From contig JAUYIQ010000044.1 of NCBI GenBank assembly GCA_030688205.1, positions 1-23,097 on the forward strand: DNA of 23,097 bases, given 5' to 3'. Position 1 is the stretch's first letter. Each line of letters begins with the position of its first letter. The position numbers were made by a program, and so were the translations under genes. Source of the DNA: Candidatus Curtissbacteria bacterium. Lineage in GTDB: Bacteria > Patescibacteriota > Microgenomatia > Curtissbacterales > GWA2-41-24. Below the pieces are notes generated by a model. It was not told the DNA's origin. It searched no databases and worked only from the letters and a program-made list of their open reading frames with translations. Below are positions 7,498-16,020 of this stretch, in pieces.

Positions 7498-8048
7498 AAG
7501 GTTTAGAGGAAATCGGCTCCATAAAAACAATCAGATTCCTACTTTACAGCATACTGCACGTTATCTATCACAACGTTATTGATCACTTATTCTCTATTCC
7601 GCCAGCTCGCAAACTTTATCTTCAGCTGGTTGGGGCAAGAATAGGTAACGACTCAGTGATTATGGATGTGAGATTTTTTAATTGGCATCAGAATGGACCG
7701 AAAGGGTTATTGATAGGAAATGAGTGTTTTGTCGGTGATGAAACACTCATCGATCTTTACGATAATGTAGTATTGGAGGATCAGGTAACACTTGCCCAAA
7801 GAGTAACGGTTCTAACTCACCTGAATGTTGGATATAAAAATCATCCTCTGCAAAAGTATTTCCCCAAAACTTCAAAACAAGTTGTGTTTAAAAAAGGTTC
7901 AGTAATAGGTGCTAATTGCACAATTCTTCCTGGTGTGACAGTGGGAAGTCTTTCTTTTGTCGCGGCCGGAAGCGTAGTAACAAAAAGTGTTCCGGCAAAC
8001 ACTTTAGTCGCAGGAGTTCCAGCCAAAAAGGTGAGGAATATTGAGTGA
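7494..8048 (+). CDS. Left-handed beta-helix (hexapeptide) acyltransferase, WcaF-like
   Basis: A soluble acyltransferase of 184 residues that probably O-acetylates a sugar using acetyl-CoA. Hexapeptide-repeat turns of the [LIV]-G-x-x-x-x type run from about residue 48 to the C-terminus (GARIGNDSVI, LLIGNECFVGD, GSVIGANCTILPGVTVGSLS). His109 in VLTHLNVGY is at the place of the usual catalytic His. The ending SVPANTLVAGVPAKKVRNI is the classic terminal coil of maltose/galactoside/WcaF-type acetyltransferases. An N-terminal segment of about 45 residues with an amphipathic helix precedes the repeats. The ATG overlaps the preceding stop (ATGA) and its own stop overlaps the next GTG (GTGA), so it is coupled to GT-C genes on both sides. 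An N-acetyltransferase acting on the amino sugar made by the WecE-like enzyme is possible but less likely. Confidence 0.85.
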   Translation: MKGLEEIGSIKTIRFLLYSILHVIYHNVIDHLFSIPPARKLYLQLVGARIGNDSVIMDVRFFNWHQNGPKGLLIGNECFVGDETLIDLYDNVVLEDQVTLAQRVTVLTHLNVGYKNHPLQKYFPKTSKQVVFKKGSVIGANCTILPGVTVGSLSFVAAGSVVTKSVPANTLVAGVPAKKVRNIE

Positions 8049-9196
8049 AGCCTTATCTTTTCGGTCTGCTTTTTATAATAATCTTCTCATCAGCTCAATT
8101 CGGATTAATTCTACGGCACAAATCGCCATATCTATCCGATAGCTACTTTTACAAACACTTATATCATCGTTTTCAGGGGGATACGGATGAAACTGCAAGA
8201 GAAAAAGTCATGAACAAGATTGATCTGTCGAATGCTGACAATATCACAAAAAATATTTTTGAAAGAGAGGAAGTTTACTCTGACGTTTTGATCTTTTTCC
8301 AAAGGCGCCCCTTTTATCCTTTCGTGGCTTATCTTACAAATATAATAGTTGGAAATGAGTATCTCGCTTTTCTAATACCTGTCCTCCTCTCCTATTTAGG
8401 CTTGATAACAGTTACTACTTATTTCATGAAGTTAAAATTTGGAAATTTATTATCGCTTTTTGCAATATCTCTCTTTATATCTTTTTATCCGTTTCTGGAC
8501 TGGTCTACCTATTTTCTTACAGATACAATTGGCGCTTTTTTTTGGATGGTGCAGATATTCTTCATTTATAAATTCCAAACGACAACAAAAAAGCACTGGT
8601 TGTATTTATTCTTTATACTCTTGGTGATTTCTTTTTCAAATAGAGAACAAAGTCTCTTAATGTTCCCACTTCTCGTTACGTCTCTGGTTTTAACAAAAAT
8701 TTACAATCCAAAAAATCGATTGCTAAAAAATTTCATCCCGATTGTTTTCGTGTCGCTAATTGCAACCGTTCTTTATATGCTTTTGGCAACCATCCTTAAA
8801 CATAGAAATATCCAAGATGCGATTGTTTATACAATGAATTCCTACGGATTTTACAGCAACAGTTACTCAAATATGCAAATTATTAACTACGCATGGAATG
8901 CAGTCGTAATTTCCCACGTATTTTTTCTGAGAGAATTGGTATCGCATCACTGGTGGTTTACTTTTTCACTATTTGCCTCAATAGGTGCTTTCATGACCTT
9001 TGTCTCGTCTAAAAAGCCTCAACTTTTAGATATTCTAATAATATCTTCTGCTTTTGCATCCTACCTCGCAATTTTTATTTATCCTGTTCTGAGCTATCGT
9101 TTCTTTTATCCTGTGGTAATAGCAGTCATTTATTTTGCATTCATATTTATTGAGAAATATGCACTAATTCTAAACAACAAATTTAACAAATCATAA
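8045..9196 (+). CDS. Predicted GT-C-like membrane protein, probable glycosyltransferase
   Basis: A hydrophobic membrane protein of 383 residues, shorter than its GT-C neighbours. After helix 1, the loop YLSDSYFYKHLYHRF (29-43) has an Asp at position 32 in the place of the GT-C catalytic acid. It is followed by a polar stretch and FFQRRPFYPFVAYL (84-97), a typical run into helix 2. A second acid in YFLTDTIGAFFW (about 156-167) lies at the end of another helix. I do not recognise a named family, so the call rests on the helix-loop-acid layout and on its neighbours. The start is GTG at 8045 overlapping the previous TGA, and the stop TAA shares a base with the next ATG (TAATG). No large soluble C-terminal domain is present. 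Confidence 0.6.
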   Translation: MKPYLFGLLFIIIFSSAQFGLILRHKSPYLSDSYFYKHLYHRFQGDTDETAREKVMNKIDLSNADNITKNIFEREEVYSDVLIFFQRRPFYPFVAYLTNIIVGNEYLAFLIPVLLSYLGLITVTTYFMKLKFGNLLSLFAISLFISFYPFLDWSTYFLTDTIGAFFWMVQIFFIYKFQTTTKKHWLYLFFILLVISFSNREQSLLMFPLLVTSLVLTKIYNPKNRLLKNFIPIVFVSLIATVLYMLLATILKHRNIQDAIVYTMNSYGFYSNSYSNMQIINYAWNAVVISHVFFLRELVSHHWWFTFSLFASIGAFMTFVSSKKPQLLDILIISSAFASYLAIFIYPVLSYRFFYPVVIAVIYFAFIFIEKYALILNNKFNKS

Positions 9197-9759
9197 TGGC
9201 ACAATCGTTATACGATTTACTGCGATCCTGGATGCTTCCCCTCAAAGAGATTGACCGGCTAATTCCAAGAAAAGGAAGAATTGTCGATCTCGGATGCGGA
9301 GAAGGAGTTACAGCAAAATACTTAGCACACATAAAATCGAGAACCATTATTGGAGTTGATAACAACAAAAAAAGATTGCAAAAATCTACGTTAAAGAATC
9401 TGCAATTTAAATTAGCAGATATTAGAAAATACCCGTTAAAAAAAGCGGATACAGTAATATTTTCAGATGTCTTGCACCATTTAAGCTACGTTGATCAGAA
9501 AGTGTTACTTGCAAAAGTCGCAAAAGCTCTTAAAAAAAATCGACTGCTATTGATTAAAGAAATTGATACCAAAGAGTTTGTAAGAAGCAGTCTTTCAAGG
9601 TTTTGGGATTTTGTTTTTTACCCGAAAGATAAAATTTATTACCATGATTCTGAAAAGTTCAAAACCGAACTTGAAAAATTGGGCTTTATTGTAGAGGTGA
9701 TACGAGCATCGAGACTATTCCCGGGATCAACAACACTTTTCGTATGTCAAAAAAGTTAG
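9196..9759 (+). CDS. Class I SAM-dependent methyltransferase
   Basis: A small Rossmann-fold methyltransferase of 187 residues. Motif I is IVDLGCGEGVTAKYL (29-43), the acidic end of beta-2 is GVDNNKKR (53-60), and the motif IV region reads VIFSDVLHHLSYVDQK. The C-terminal third lacks a membrane helix. Its place between two GT-C genes suggests methylation of a sugar hydroxyl or of the lipid-linked glycan in the cytosol, but the substrate cannot be read from the sequence. Generic ubiquinone/UbiE-like methyltransferases share these motifs. It overlaps the next gene by 16 bases. Confidence 0.85.
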   Translation: MAQSLYDLLRSWMLPLKEIDRLIPRKGRIVDLGCGEGVTAKYLAHIKSRTIIGVDNNKKRLQKSTLKNLQFKLADIRKYPLKKADTVIFSDVLHHLSYVDQKVLLAKVAKALKKNRLLLIKEIDTKEFVRSSLSRFWDFVFYPKDKIYYHDSEKFKTELEKLGFIVEVIRASRLFPGSTTLFVCQKS

Positions 9760-11480
9760 CAAAGTTCTGGCCAATAATTTTTTTGTGTTTACTGACTTTT
9801 TTCCTCCGGGTAGTTAACATCGAACAACTTTTTTATTTTACGTATGACGAAGCAATTCCGGCCTTCGTTGGAAGACGCCTCATTCTCTGGCACCACATTC
9901 CGCTAATAGGTGGAGTAACACCTTTTGGTTTTCATCTGGCACCTTACTTCTATTGGTTCTATGCGTTTTTACTTTATATAGGCAAATTTAATCCAATCGT
10001 ATGGGGATATGCGGGAGCTGCAATTGCTGTCATAACTACACTTGCAATATATAAGGTAGGCTCATTATATTCACCTACCTTGCGACCCTCACAAAGTTCA
10101 GGTCTAAAGGTAGGCTCATTATATTCGCCTACCTTGCGACCCTCACAAAGTTCGGGTCTAAAGGTAGGAACATTAACCGGCTCCAAAAAAATTGGGTTTA
10201 CTGCTGCAACCTTCTGGACATTTTCAACTCTTGCAAATCTACTAGATCGTCACCTTTGGGCGCTTTATTGGGGACCACTGTTTTCATTGGTTGCAATATT
10301 CTTGCTTTACAAGATTATTACACTATCTTCCGTCATTCCCGCGAAAGCGGGAATCAAAACAGTTCGTCTATATACCTATTTGCTTGGGGCAACTATCGCT
10401 TTGGCAATTCATGCCGATCCCTCTAATTTAATATTTCTGCTTTTAGCGGCAGTTGTGTGGATATTGTATAAAATTCCGTTTGCGAAAAGCACGTTTATTG
10501 GAGTTTTACTGATAATACTTTCGTTCCTGCCACTAGCCATTTTTGACCTGAGACATAATTTTGCCAATACAAGACCGGTTTTGGAATATGTAAGACTGGT
10601 AAGCGGTACCAATCAAAGTTTTGAGACGCATAAAGTTGTAGAGAATGCCCTACTTTTTCCCAGAACTTTTACTCGCCTCGTATATATTTTCGGTGATAAT
10701 CAAATAGCCAAACAATATTCTTACTGCAGAAATTACATCAGCGAGAAATTTGACGCTATTCCAAATTATTTTATGCTTTTCTCTCTGGCAATTCTCCTCT
10801 TATTCATAAGGAGTAGTCTCAAGAGCAAGGATAAGAACCAAATGTCATTTTTGGTTGCTCTACTCGTTGGCATCTACTTTATATCTATTCAAATATACGG
10901 AACCTTTTTTAAAGGTGATATTTTTGAGCATTATATTACCGGATTACTGCCTGCATTTTTGTTAATTCTTGCCCAAATTACCTCTAAACTTCCTAAAAAA
11001 ATGTGGATAGGAGTGCTGGCAGTATTTGTGGCGCTTAATTTGTACAAACTTTCTCAAGCAAGAAATGATCTGGGCCTAACGGCTAAAAGGCAAGCAATTG
11101 AGTATACAATGCAGCAAGTAGGGGACAGATCCTTCTCTCTGGATTCACTTTCAACCTGCTGGAAGCTTTCAGGTTACCGCTATCTATTTACCGTATTTGG
11201 AAGAGAGCCAGTTAAAAGTTACGTTGACCCAAACCTTTCCTATTTATATGGAACAACCCCAGTTGCCGAAAAACATCCGCAAACAGTAGTTTCTTTTGTC
11301 GCCCACGACTTTGTTCCGGAAACCGACGAATTCTACAGTCGATATGCACGCCTGAAATCACATGAAGTAAATAGCGCACTTTTTGGCAAAATAGAAGTCA
11401 TCATTCTTAACAATTCTACCGGCTGGTTTGATCAACCGCAAGAGCGAGTGAGACCAAATATTCCAAATGGCGTCGACTGA
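9744..11480 (+). CDS. GT-C membrane glycosyltransferase (PMT/ArnT-like) carrying two repeat-derived in-frame inserts
   Basis: A polytopic membrane protein of 578 residues. The first loop FTYDEAIPAFVGRRL (32-46) has the Asp35-Glu36 pair of PMT/ArnT-type enzymes and is followed by TPFGFHLAPYFYW. DRHLWALYWGP lies before a later helix. Two segments do not belong to the family pattern. Residues 104-139 are an exact tandem duplication of an 18-residue peptide encoded by a 2 x 54-bp palindromic repeat, in the loop after helix 3. Residues 197-204 (VIPAKAGI) are encoded by a 20-bp palindrome resembling widespread bacterial repeats. Both are in frame, so the protein stays full length, with a C-terminal soluble part of about 130 residues. 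Whether it is still active is open. It overlaps the methyltransferase by 16 bases and ends 22 bases before the flippase. Confidence 0.75.
   Translation: MSKKLAKFWPIIFLCLLTFFLRVVNIEQLFYFTYDEAIPAFVGRRLILWHHIPLIGGVTPFGFHLAPYFYWFYAFLLYIGKFNPIVWGYAGAAIAVITTLAIYKVGSLYSPTLRPSQSSGLKVGSLYSPTLRPSQSSGLKVGTLTGSKKIGFTAATFWTFSTLANLLDRHLWALYWGPLFSLVAIFLLYKIITLSSVIPAKAGIKTVRLYTYLLGATIALAIHADPSNLIFLLLAAVVWILYKIPFAKSTFIGVLLIILSFLPLAIFDLRHNFANTRPVLEYVRLVSGTNQSFETHKVVENALLFPRTFTRLVYIFGDNQIAKQYSYCRNYISEKFDAIPNYFMLFSLAILLLFIRSSLKSKDKNQMSFLVALLVGIYFISIQIYGTFFKGDIFEHYITGLLPAFLLILAQITSKLPKKMWIGVLAVFVALNLYKLSQARNDLGLTAKRQAIEYTMQQVGDRSFSLDSLSTCWKLSGYRYLFTVFGREPVKSYVDPNLSYLYGTTPVAEKHPQTVVSFVAHDFVPETDEFYSRYARLKSHEVNSALFGKIEVIILNNSTGWFDQPQERVRPNIPNGVD
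10053..10168 (+). repeat. Tandem repeat, 2 x 54 bp plus 8 bp, each unit with two hairpins, inside a coding gene
   Basis: Units lie at 10053-10106 and 10107-10160, and the first eight bases (AAGGTAGG) recur at 10161-10168. The units differ only at two positions, A10073 versus G10127 and A10100 versus G10154, both synonymous TCA/TCG serine codons. Each unit has an AAGGTAGG...CCTACCTT stem and a GACC...GGTC stem. In unit 2 the two G bases add one C-G pair to each stem (9 and 5 bp). The 54-bp unit is exactly 18 codons. Confidence 0.9.
10335..10354 (+). repeat. 20-bp palindromic repeat ATTCCCGCGAAAGCGGGAAT
   Basis: A perfect 8-bp stem (ATTCCCGC/GCGGGAAT) with a GAAA loop, read in frame as IPAKAGI within the GT-C gene. 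The pattern ATTCCC-N8-GGGAAT is the same as the Neisseria dRS3 repeat and similar short palindromes scattered in many bacterial genomes. A mobile or interspersed origin here is inferred, as only one copy is in the window. Confidence 0.85.
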
Positions 11481-11491
11481 TATTGAAATTG

Positions 11492-11497
11492 TATACT
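11492..11497 (+). promoter_or_regulatory. Possible -10 hexamer TATACT before the flippase gene
   Basis: The 22-base gap at 11481-11502 has TATACT five bases before the ATG at 11503 (11 bases before the alternative ATG at 11509). No good -35 and no Shine-Dalgarno sequence are seen. It could drive a leaderless internal transcript. Confidence 0.22.
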
Positions 11498-11502
11498 GAT
11501 TC

Positions 11503-12753
11503 ATGTTTATGGTTCGCGAACTTAAAAGTCTGTTTTTTACAGATACCGGAAAAGATACCTCTGTTGTTTTTATAGGCACATTGTTAAATGTCACAATCGG
11601 TGGTTTATTTTTTATTGTTGCACCCCGAATCCTGCACCCCGAATCCTATGGTATTTTTTCAGTAGTGCTTGCAACTGGTTTGATGGTGGCAAACCTCGCC
11701 AACTTCGGTATTGACACAGGAATTCTTAAATTTTTAAAACCGGACAACAGAGAAGAAAACGATAAAATATTAAAGCTAGCCCTAAAAGCTTACTTGATCA
11801 TAGGTTTGGTGATTTTTGTCCTAGGCTTACTGCTCGCTGCACCTTTGGCAAGTATCTTAAGCATTCCCCAATCAACAATTTTACTCAGAATTTCTTTTGC
11901 AGGAGTAATTTTTATATTATTAACCAATTTTTTCATAGCAACTCTTCAAACTAAAAGAATGTTTGTCCAAGCTTCTTTTGTCAACATCAGTTCAAATACA
12001 ATCAGGCTTTTGATACTTGGCCTTGGGGCTTATTTTGCAACTGTAGATCTATATTTTTTAACTGCTCTCTTCTTTTTCGTAAGTATAGTCTCTGTAGTAG
12101 TTGGTAAATTATTTGTTCCCCTCGATTTTTTAAAAGCAAAAGAGGAAAACCTGCATTTTAAAAACTTCTTCGGTTATAACTTTTGGATAGCAGCTTCGCT
12201 TGCAATATCCTCAATACCGTTTGATAACTATCTCTTGATTAAAATTGCGGGCCCAATTGCAACAGGGCTTTATGCGGCACCGATGAAGATACTAACTACA
12301 ACCTACCAATTTGCTGGGGGATACTCACGCGTGCTGGCATCACGTTTTTCCTCTTTTGACAGCGATAAAAAAGCTATCGAGTTTGCGAGAAAAGCATCAG
12401 GTTTAGTAATTGTTATTTTTTGCGCTTTAATTCTTAGCAATTTTCTAGCACCCACCCTGATTACACTATTTGGTAAAGAATTCCATCAGTCTATTGCTGT
12501 ATTCCGAATTCTGACCGTAGGCATGGCATTTTTCTTTGCCGACACCGTGCCGATGGCAATAATTCTATATTACTTTGGGAAATCCAAAATTGCCTTCTAT
12601 GTAACTGTTTGGCACTACGCGATTTATGTAACACTACTTTTATTTTTTATCAATAAATATTCTGCAACCGGAGCTGCAATTGCCTTCTCTTTGAGCGAAA
12701 TAATCACATTTTTGACATTAACTGCCTACGTAATTCTAAAATTTAAAAAATAA
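11503..12753 (+). CDS. Wzx-like polysaccharide/lipid-linked oligosaccharide flippase
   Basis: A hydrophobic transporter of 416 residues in the MATE/MOP-like polysaccharide-exporter superfamily. It is expected to move an undecaprenyl- or other polyprenyl-linked glycan from the inner to the outer face of the membrane. Evidence is the N-terminal pattern GTLLNVTIGGLFFIVAPRIL, HPESYGIFSVVLATGLMVAN and NFGIDTGILKFL (matching the A-P-R-x-L-x-P-x-x-Y-G signature of Wzx proteins), a dozen or so hydrophobic segments, and the FDNYLLIKIAGP...GLYAAPMKI stretch in the middle. ATG 11503 is used; ATG 11509 is an alternative two codons in. It is the only transporter in the window and sits centrally in the GT-C run, which supports export of a lipid-linked product. 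A 14-bp tandem duplication lies in the signature region. Confidence 0.85.
   Translation: MFMVRELKSLFFTDTGKDTSVVFIGTLLNVTIGGLFFIVAPRILHPESYGIFSVVLATGLMVANLANFGIDTGILKFLKPDNREENDKILKLALKAYLIIGLVIFVLGLLLAAPLASILSIPQSTILLRISFAGVIFILLTNFFIATLQTKRMFVQASFVNISSNTIRLLILGLGAYFATVDLYFLTALFFFVSIVSVVVGKLFVPLDFLKAKEENLHFKNFFGYNFWIAASLAISSIPFDNYLLIKIAGPIATGLYAAPMKILTTTYQFAGGYSRVLASRFSSFDSDKKAIEFARKASGLVIVIFCALILSNFLAPTLITLFGKEFHQSIAVFRILTVGMAFFFADTVPMAIILYYFGKSKIAFYVTVWHYAIYVTLLLFFINKYSATGAAIAFSLSEIITFLTLTAYVILKFKK
11620..11647 (+). repeat. 14-bp perfect tandem duplication in the flippase gene
   Basis: GCACCCCGAATCCT occurs twice back to back (11620-11633 and 11634-11647). Because 14 is not a multiple of 3 the copies are read in different frames, giving the APRIL and HPESY parts of the conserved Wzx signature. 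Confidence 0.85.
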
Positions 12754-12758
12754 TTTTT

Positions 12759-14138
12759 GTGATCTTAATAATCACAGTACTTCTTCATCTAATACTTCTT
12801 GTAAACACCAGATTTACCCTTTGGCCGGAAATGACTGTTTATCCATATTTGCTAAACCACGGATTTTTACTTTACAGAGATATCATAAATCCATACCCGC
12901 CATTTTTTATATGGTTCCTGACAATTTTCTCAAAAGCTTTTGGATATCAGCCTCTTGGTTATCAGCTTTTAACATGGTTGCTGGTAATACTGATCGATAT
13001 ATCTGTTTTTATTATTGCCCGAAATATTTTCAAAAAAAAATCATACGCAAATCTTGCGATTATTTTCTTTGCTTTTATATCTGTCCCATTTTTAATAAAT
13101 GGACTCTGGTTCGATCTGGCTCAAACACCGCCAGTTCTCTTTGCCTTCTATTTTTTTCAAAGATATTTATCTGGGAAAAAATCAAAAGACTTGTTCATAG
13201 TCAGTGTTCTATTATCGATAACATTTTTTATTAAACAACAAATTATTTGGATGGGAATATTTTTTGCCCTGGTACTCTTTTGGAAATATCGCAGCAATTC
13301 AATCAAAATATTTGCCAAAAACTATTACATATTTTTGCCCTTTTTATTTATGCTCACTCTAGCATCTGCGTTTTTTTGGCTAAATGAGACAATAGGCGAT
13401 TTTTTATTTTGGGTTTTCTACTTCCCGTTTATAAAAGCGTCTCAAATGCCCGGATATATTCTGCTCCCAAGTGCAAAACAGATTATTTTACTTGCCGGCT
13501 TATCTTTATTTTTTATCCCCATAATCTTCAGGGGGAGCAAACAATCAAAATTAGCGATTCTTTCGGGGTTGACACTATTTCTGTTTGCTTATCCGCGTTT
13601 TGACTATTTCCACCTAATTCCTTCATTATCTTTGTTGTCATTGACTGTCGGAGAAAATATCAAACTTCTCACCAAGAGCAACTTCAGAATAAGATTAGCC
13701 TTTCTACTAGGCGCAGTTGTGTTAACAGTTCAAACTGCCAGATATATACACAAAAACTGGATGCAAGAAGTAAGATTTTTTGAAAAGGACATTATCGAAA
13801 CAAGCAACTTCATAAAGAATTTTTCTGCCAGTTATGAGCCAATTTTTATTCAAAACGGGCCTGATCAGATTTTACCCCTATCAGGAAGACTCCCAACAAA
13901 ACCCTGGGCGGATGATTTTCCTTGGTATTTAGAACTGGAGAACAGTCAAGAAAAAGTGCTAAAAGGACTAATAGCGGAAAGTCCTAAATATATAATTTCA
14001 AAACCATATGACAACGTAGGCAAATTTGAATTGGGAAGCTACAGACCGTCAAAAATTGCGGCTTTTGTAGATGAGAACTATCGAGAGACAACTCAAATTT
14101 CCGATACACTTTGGCTAAAGGAAAAGTATGAAAAGTAA
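12759..14138 (+). CDS. GT-C type membrane glycosyltransferase
   Basis: A polytopic membrane protein of 459 residues starting at GTG 12759, five bases after the flippase stop. The first loop reads LWPEMTVYPYLLNHGFLLYRDIINPYPPFF (21-50 in two parts), with Glu24 and Asp41 spaced as in GT-C membrane proteins where W-P-E...G-x-x-x-Y-x-D...P-P is conserved. Helices then alternate with short loops, and a soluble tail of about 110 residues ends the protein (GPDQILPLSGRLPTKPWADD within it). It overlaps the next gene by 11 bases. An undecaprenyl-phosphate-sugar donor is expected from the fold class; the acceptor is unknown. Confidence 0.68.
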   Translation: MILIITVLLHLILLVNTRFTLWPEMTVYPYLLNHGFLLYRDIINPYPPFFIWFLTIFSKAFGYQPLGYQLLTWLLVILIDISVFIIARNIFKKKSYANLAIIFFAFISVPFLINGLWFDLAQTPPVLFAFYFFQRYLSGKKSKDLFIVSVLLSITFFIKQQIIWMGIFFALVLFWKYRSNSIKIFAKNYYIFLPFLFMLTLASAFFWLNETIGDFLFWVFYFPFIKASQMPGYILLPSAKQIILLAGLSLFFIPIIFRGSKQSKLAILSGLTLFLFAYPRFDYFHLIPSLSLLSLTVGENIKLLTKSNFRIRLAFLLGAVVLTVQTARYIHKNWMQEVRFFEKDIIETSNFIKNFSASYEPIFIQNGPDQILPLSGRLPTKPWADDFPWYLELENSQEKVLKGLIAESPKYIISKPYDNVGKFELGSYRPSKIAAFVDENYRETTQISDTLWLKEKYEK

Positions 14139-16020
14139 AAGCTATATCTTTCTAATTCTATTAATAATCTTCATCTTTTTTCTGCCAATAGTTATAAGCC
14201 CGGCAAAATTGACGGCAAAAGATAACGACACGGGGAGAATAGTAATTCCAATGTTTTCGTTTTTAAAATCATCCCTTTTCAACTATGGCCAAATTCCTCT
14301 TTGGCGCTCAGATCAGTTAATGGGGGAGACGTACGTTGGCAACCCAATCTCCCAACTTCTTTATCCGGGAAACATATTATTTCTAATTCTACCGGTAAAT
14401 ATAGGAGTAGTGGTTTATTTCTTAGCAGATTTATTTCTGGCTTCAATTTTTACGTTTTTTTTAGCCAGATCGTTCGGTATTACCAAACAGTCCTCATTTG
14501 CGGCAGCTCTTTTTTACGGTTTATCCACGAAAATGCTAGTTCATGTTGAAGCTGGTCATGTCAACATAATCACCGCGTTCGCTTTTGCCCCGCTTTCTTT
14601 TTTATCTCTGCGAAAATTAATATTAAAAACCAGTTTTTTCCATCTCGTAGTCGGTGCTGTTTCATTAACATTTATGTATATTACTTTTCCCACAATTTTT
14701 TATTACGTCTCTATTTTTCTGGTAATCTATTGGTTATATAAGTCTCCTTTTCATTTAAGCCCGCTTGTTATGCTACTTGCCTTAACCTTTGGATTGTCTG
14801 CCATTGCGCTAATTCCTCAATTAGAATTTAGTTCTCTCTCTACGCGCAGCTCTTTGAAACTCGAAGAAATAGCGATTCCTCTTTGGAATTTTAAAAAATT
14901 CCTAGTAAACCTTCTTTTCCCATATCTCGCACAACATAGAGTGGATCAAGAAGAATTTCTATATTTGGGCCTTGTACCAATGTCCCTTGCCCTTATCGGT
15001 TTTTTCTGCCTTAAGAAAAATCAAAAAATTATCCTAATTGCCTTTAGCTTAATAATAGCGTTAATAATAGCCGGACTCTCAACGCCATTTTTTAAATTGG
15101 CCTATGAATTAATTCCTCTTTTTAAGTATTCCAGAGTAACCACGAGAGTCTGGTTTATTATTGCCCTTCTAGTTGCACTTCTTGCAGCACTTGCCCTGGA
15201 TAAAGTTAAAAATAAAAAAATTACAAATCTGCTGATTTTTGTCTTCATTGTTGAGACAGCTTTTATTTTCTACAGTAGGCTTTCGGTTTCACCAGCGCTT
15301 TCCCATAATAATGAAGAAATTTACAAACACCTTGCGGATGATAATGATATTTTTAGAGTTTACTGCACATCTTCATGTTTTAATGTGCAAAAATTACAGG
15401 AATATGGAATACAAACATTAAACGGGGAGAACCCTCTTCAGCAAAAGGATTTTATAGATTTTCTTTCCAGTGCCGGAAACTACAAATATGAACACTTTGC
15501 TGTCATATTTCCGCCTTATCAGGTTTGGCAAACATCAAATCCACCTGTCCCCAACGCTGAACTTTTAGGCCAGGCAAATGTAAAGTATGTAGCATCAACC
15601 TACCCCCTGCAAAGCGATGATTTTACAAAGGACAATAAGTATGGTGACATTTATCTTTATAAAAATGAAAAGTTTCGCCCTCGAGCTTACTTTTTAGACT
15701 CCAACGATACTGTCGAAGTCAAAGCATATTCCCCCAACAAAGTCAGTTTAATATTCTCCACCTCCAGCCAACCACGAACGCTAATTTTTGCAGAAAATTA
15801 TTATCCGGGTTGGGTTGCCAATGTCGACCACATTAAATTAAATGTCGAGCCTTATGGAGTATTTCGCAAAATTGTTGTTCCTGCAAACTACGAAGATCTT
15901 GATATCAAATTCCAACCAAAAACTTATGCTTTCGGTAAAACTGTTACACTGGCAACTATTAGTTTTTTGGTAATATACTATTTCAAAAGCCGCAAAAGAA
16001 AGATTTCACAAAAACAATAA
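14128..16020 (+). CDS. YfhO-family GT-C membrane protein
   Basis: The largest protein in the window, 630 residues, with the typical layout of bacterial YfhO proteins: an N-terminal helix, an acidic outer loop (TAKDNDTGRIVIPM, 29-42, with Asp32 and Asp34), then QIPLWRSDQLMGETYVGNPI (55-74), matching the family P-L-W-N-x-x-x-x-x-G motif, and QLLYP. About a dozen helices follow, then an extracytoplasmic C-terminal domain of about 230 residues ending in ENYYPGWVANVDHIKLN, the PGW signature. YfhO of Gram-positive bacteria glycosylates lipoteichoic acid, so glycosylation of an envelope polymer on the outer face is the likely role. It overlaps the gene before it by 11 bases and meets the next as TAATG. 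Confidence 0.8.
   Translation: MKSKSYIFLILLIIFIFFLPIVISPAKLTAKDNDTGRIVIPMFSFLKSSLFNYGQIPLWRSDQLMGETYVGNPISQLLYPGNILFLILPVNIGVVVYFLADLFLASIFTFFLARSFGITKQSSFAAALFYGLSTKMLVHVEAGHVNIITAFAFAPLSFLSLRKLILKTSFFHLVVGAVSLTFMYITFPTIFYYVSIFLVIYWLYKSPFHLSPLVMLLALTFGLSAIALIPQLEFSSLSTRSSLKLEEIAIPLWNFKKFLVNLLFPYLAQHRVDQEEFLYLGLVPMSLALIGFFCLKKNQKIILIAFSLIIALIIAGLSTPFFKLAYELIPLFKYSRVTTRVWFIIALLVALLAALALDKVKNKKITNLLIFVFIVETAFIFYSRLSVSPALSHNNEEIYKHLADDNDIFRVYCTSSCFNVQKLQEYGIQTLNGENPLQQKDFIDFLSSAGNYKYEHFAVIFPPYQVWQTSNPPVPNAELLGQANVKYVASTYPLQSDDFTKDNKYGDIYLYKNEKFRPRAYFLDSNDTVEVKAYSPNKVSLIFSTSSQPRTLIFAENYYPGWVANVDHIKLNVEPYGVFRKIVVPANYEDLDIKFQPKTYAFGKTVTLATISFLVIYYFKSRKRKISQKQ

Noticed and set aside
10053..10168. 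CRISPR array
   Set aside because: There are only two complete units with no unique spacers between them, the units are contiguous and in frame within a gene, and no cas gene is nearby.
9974..10186. Antisense ORF with repeated P-E-L-C-E-G-R-K-V-G peptides
   Set aside because: It is the reverse reading of the 54-bp tandem repeat inside a well-supported membrane glycosyltransferase gene, with no start signal or family match of its own.
12821..13234. Plus-strand ORF of 137 codons in a second frame
   Set aside because: It overlaps the GT-C gene at 12759-14138 completely; the GT-C frame has conserved motifs and helices while this frame has none.
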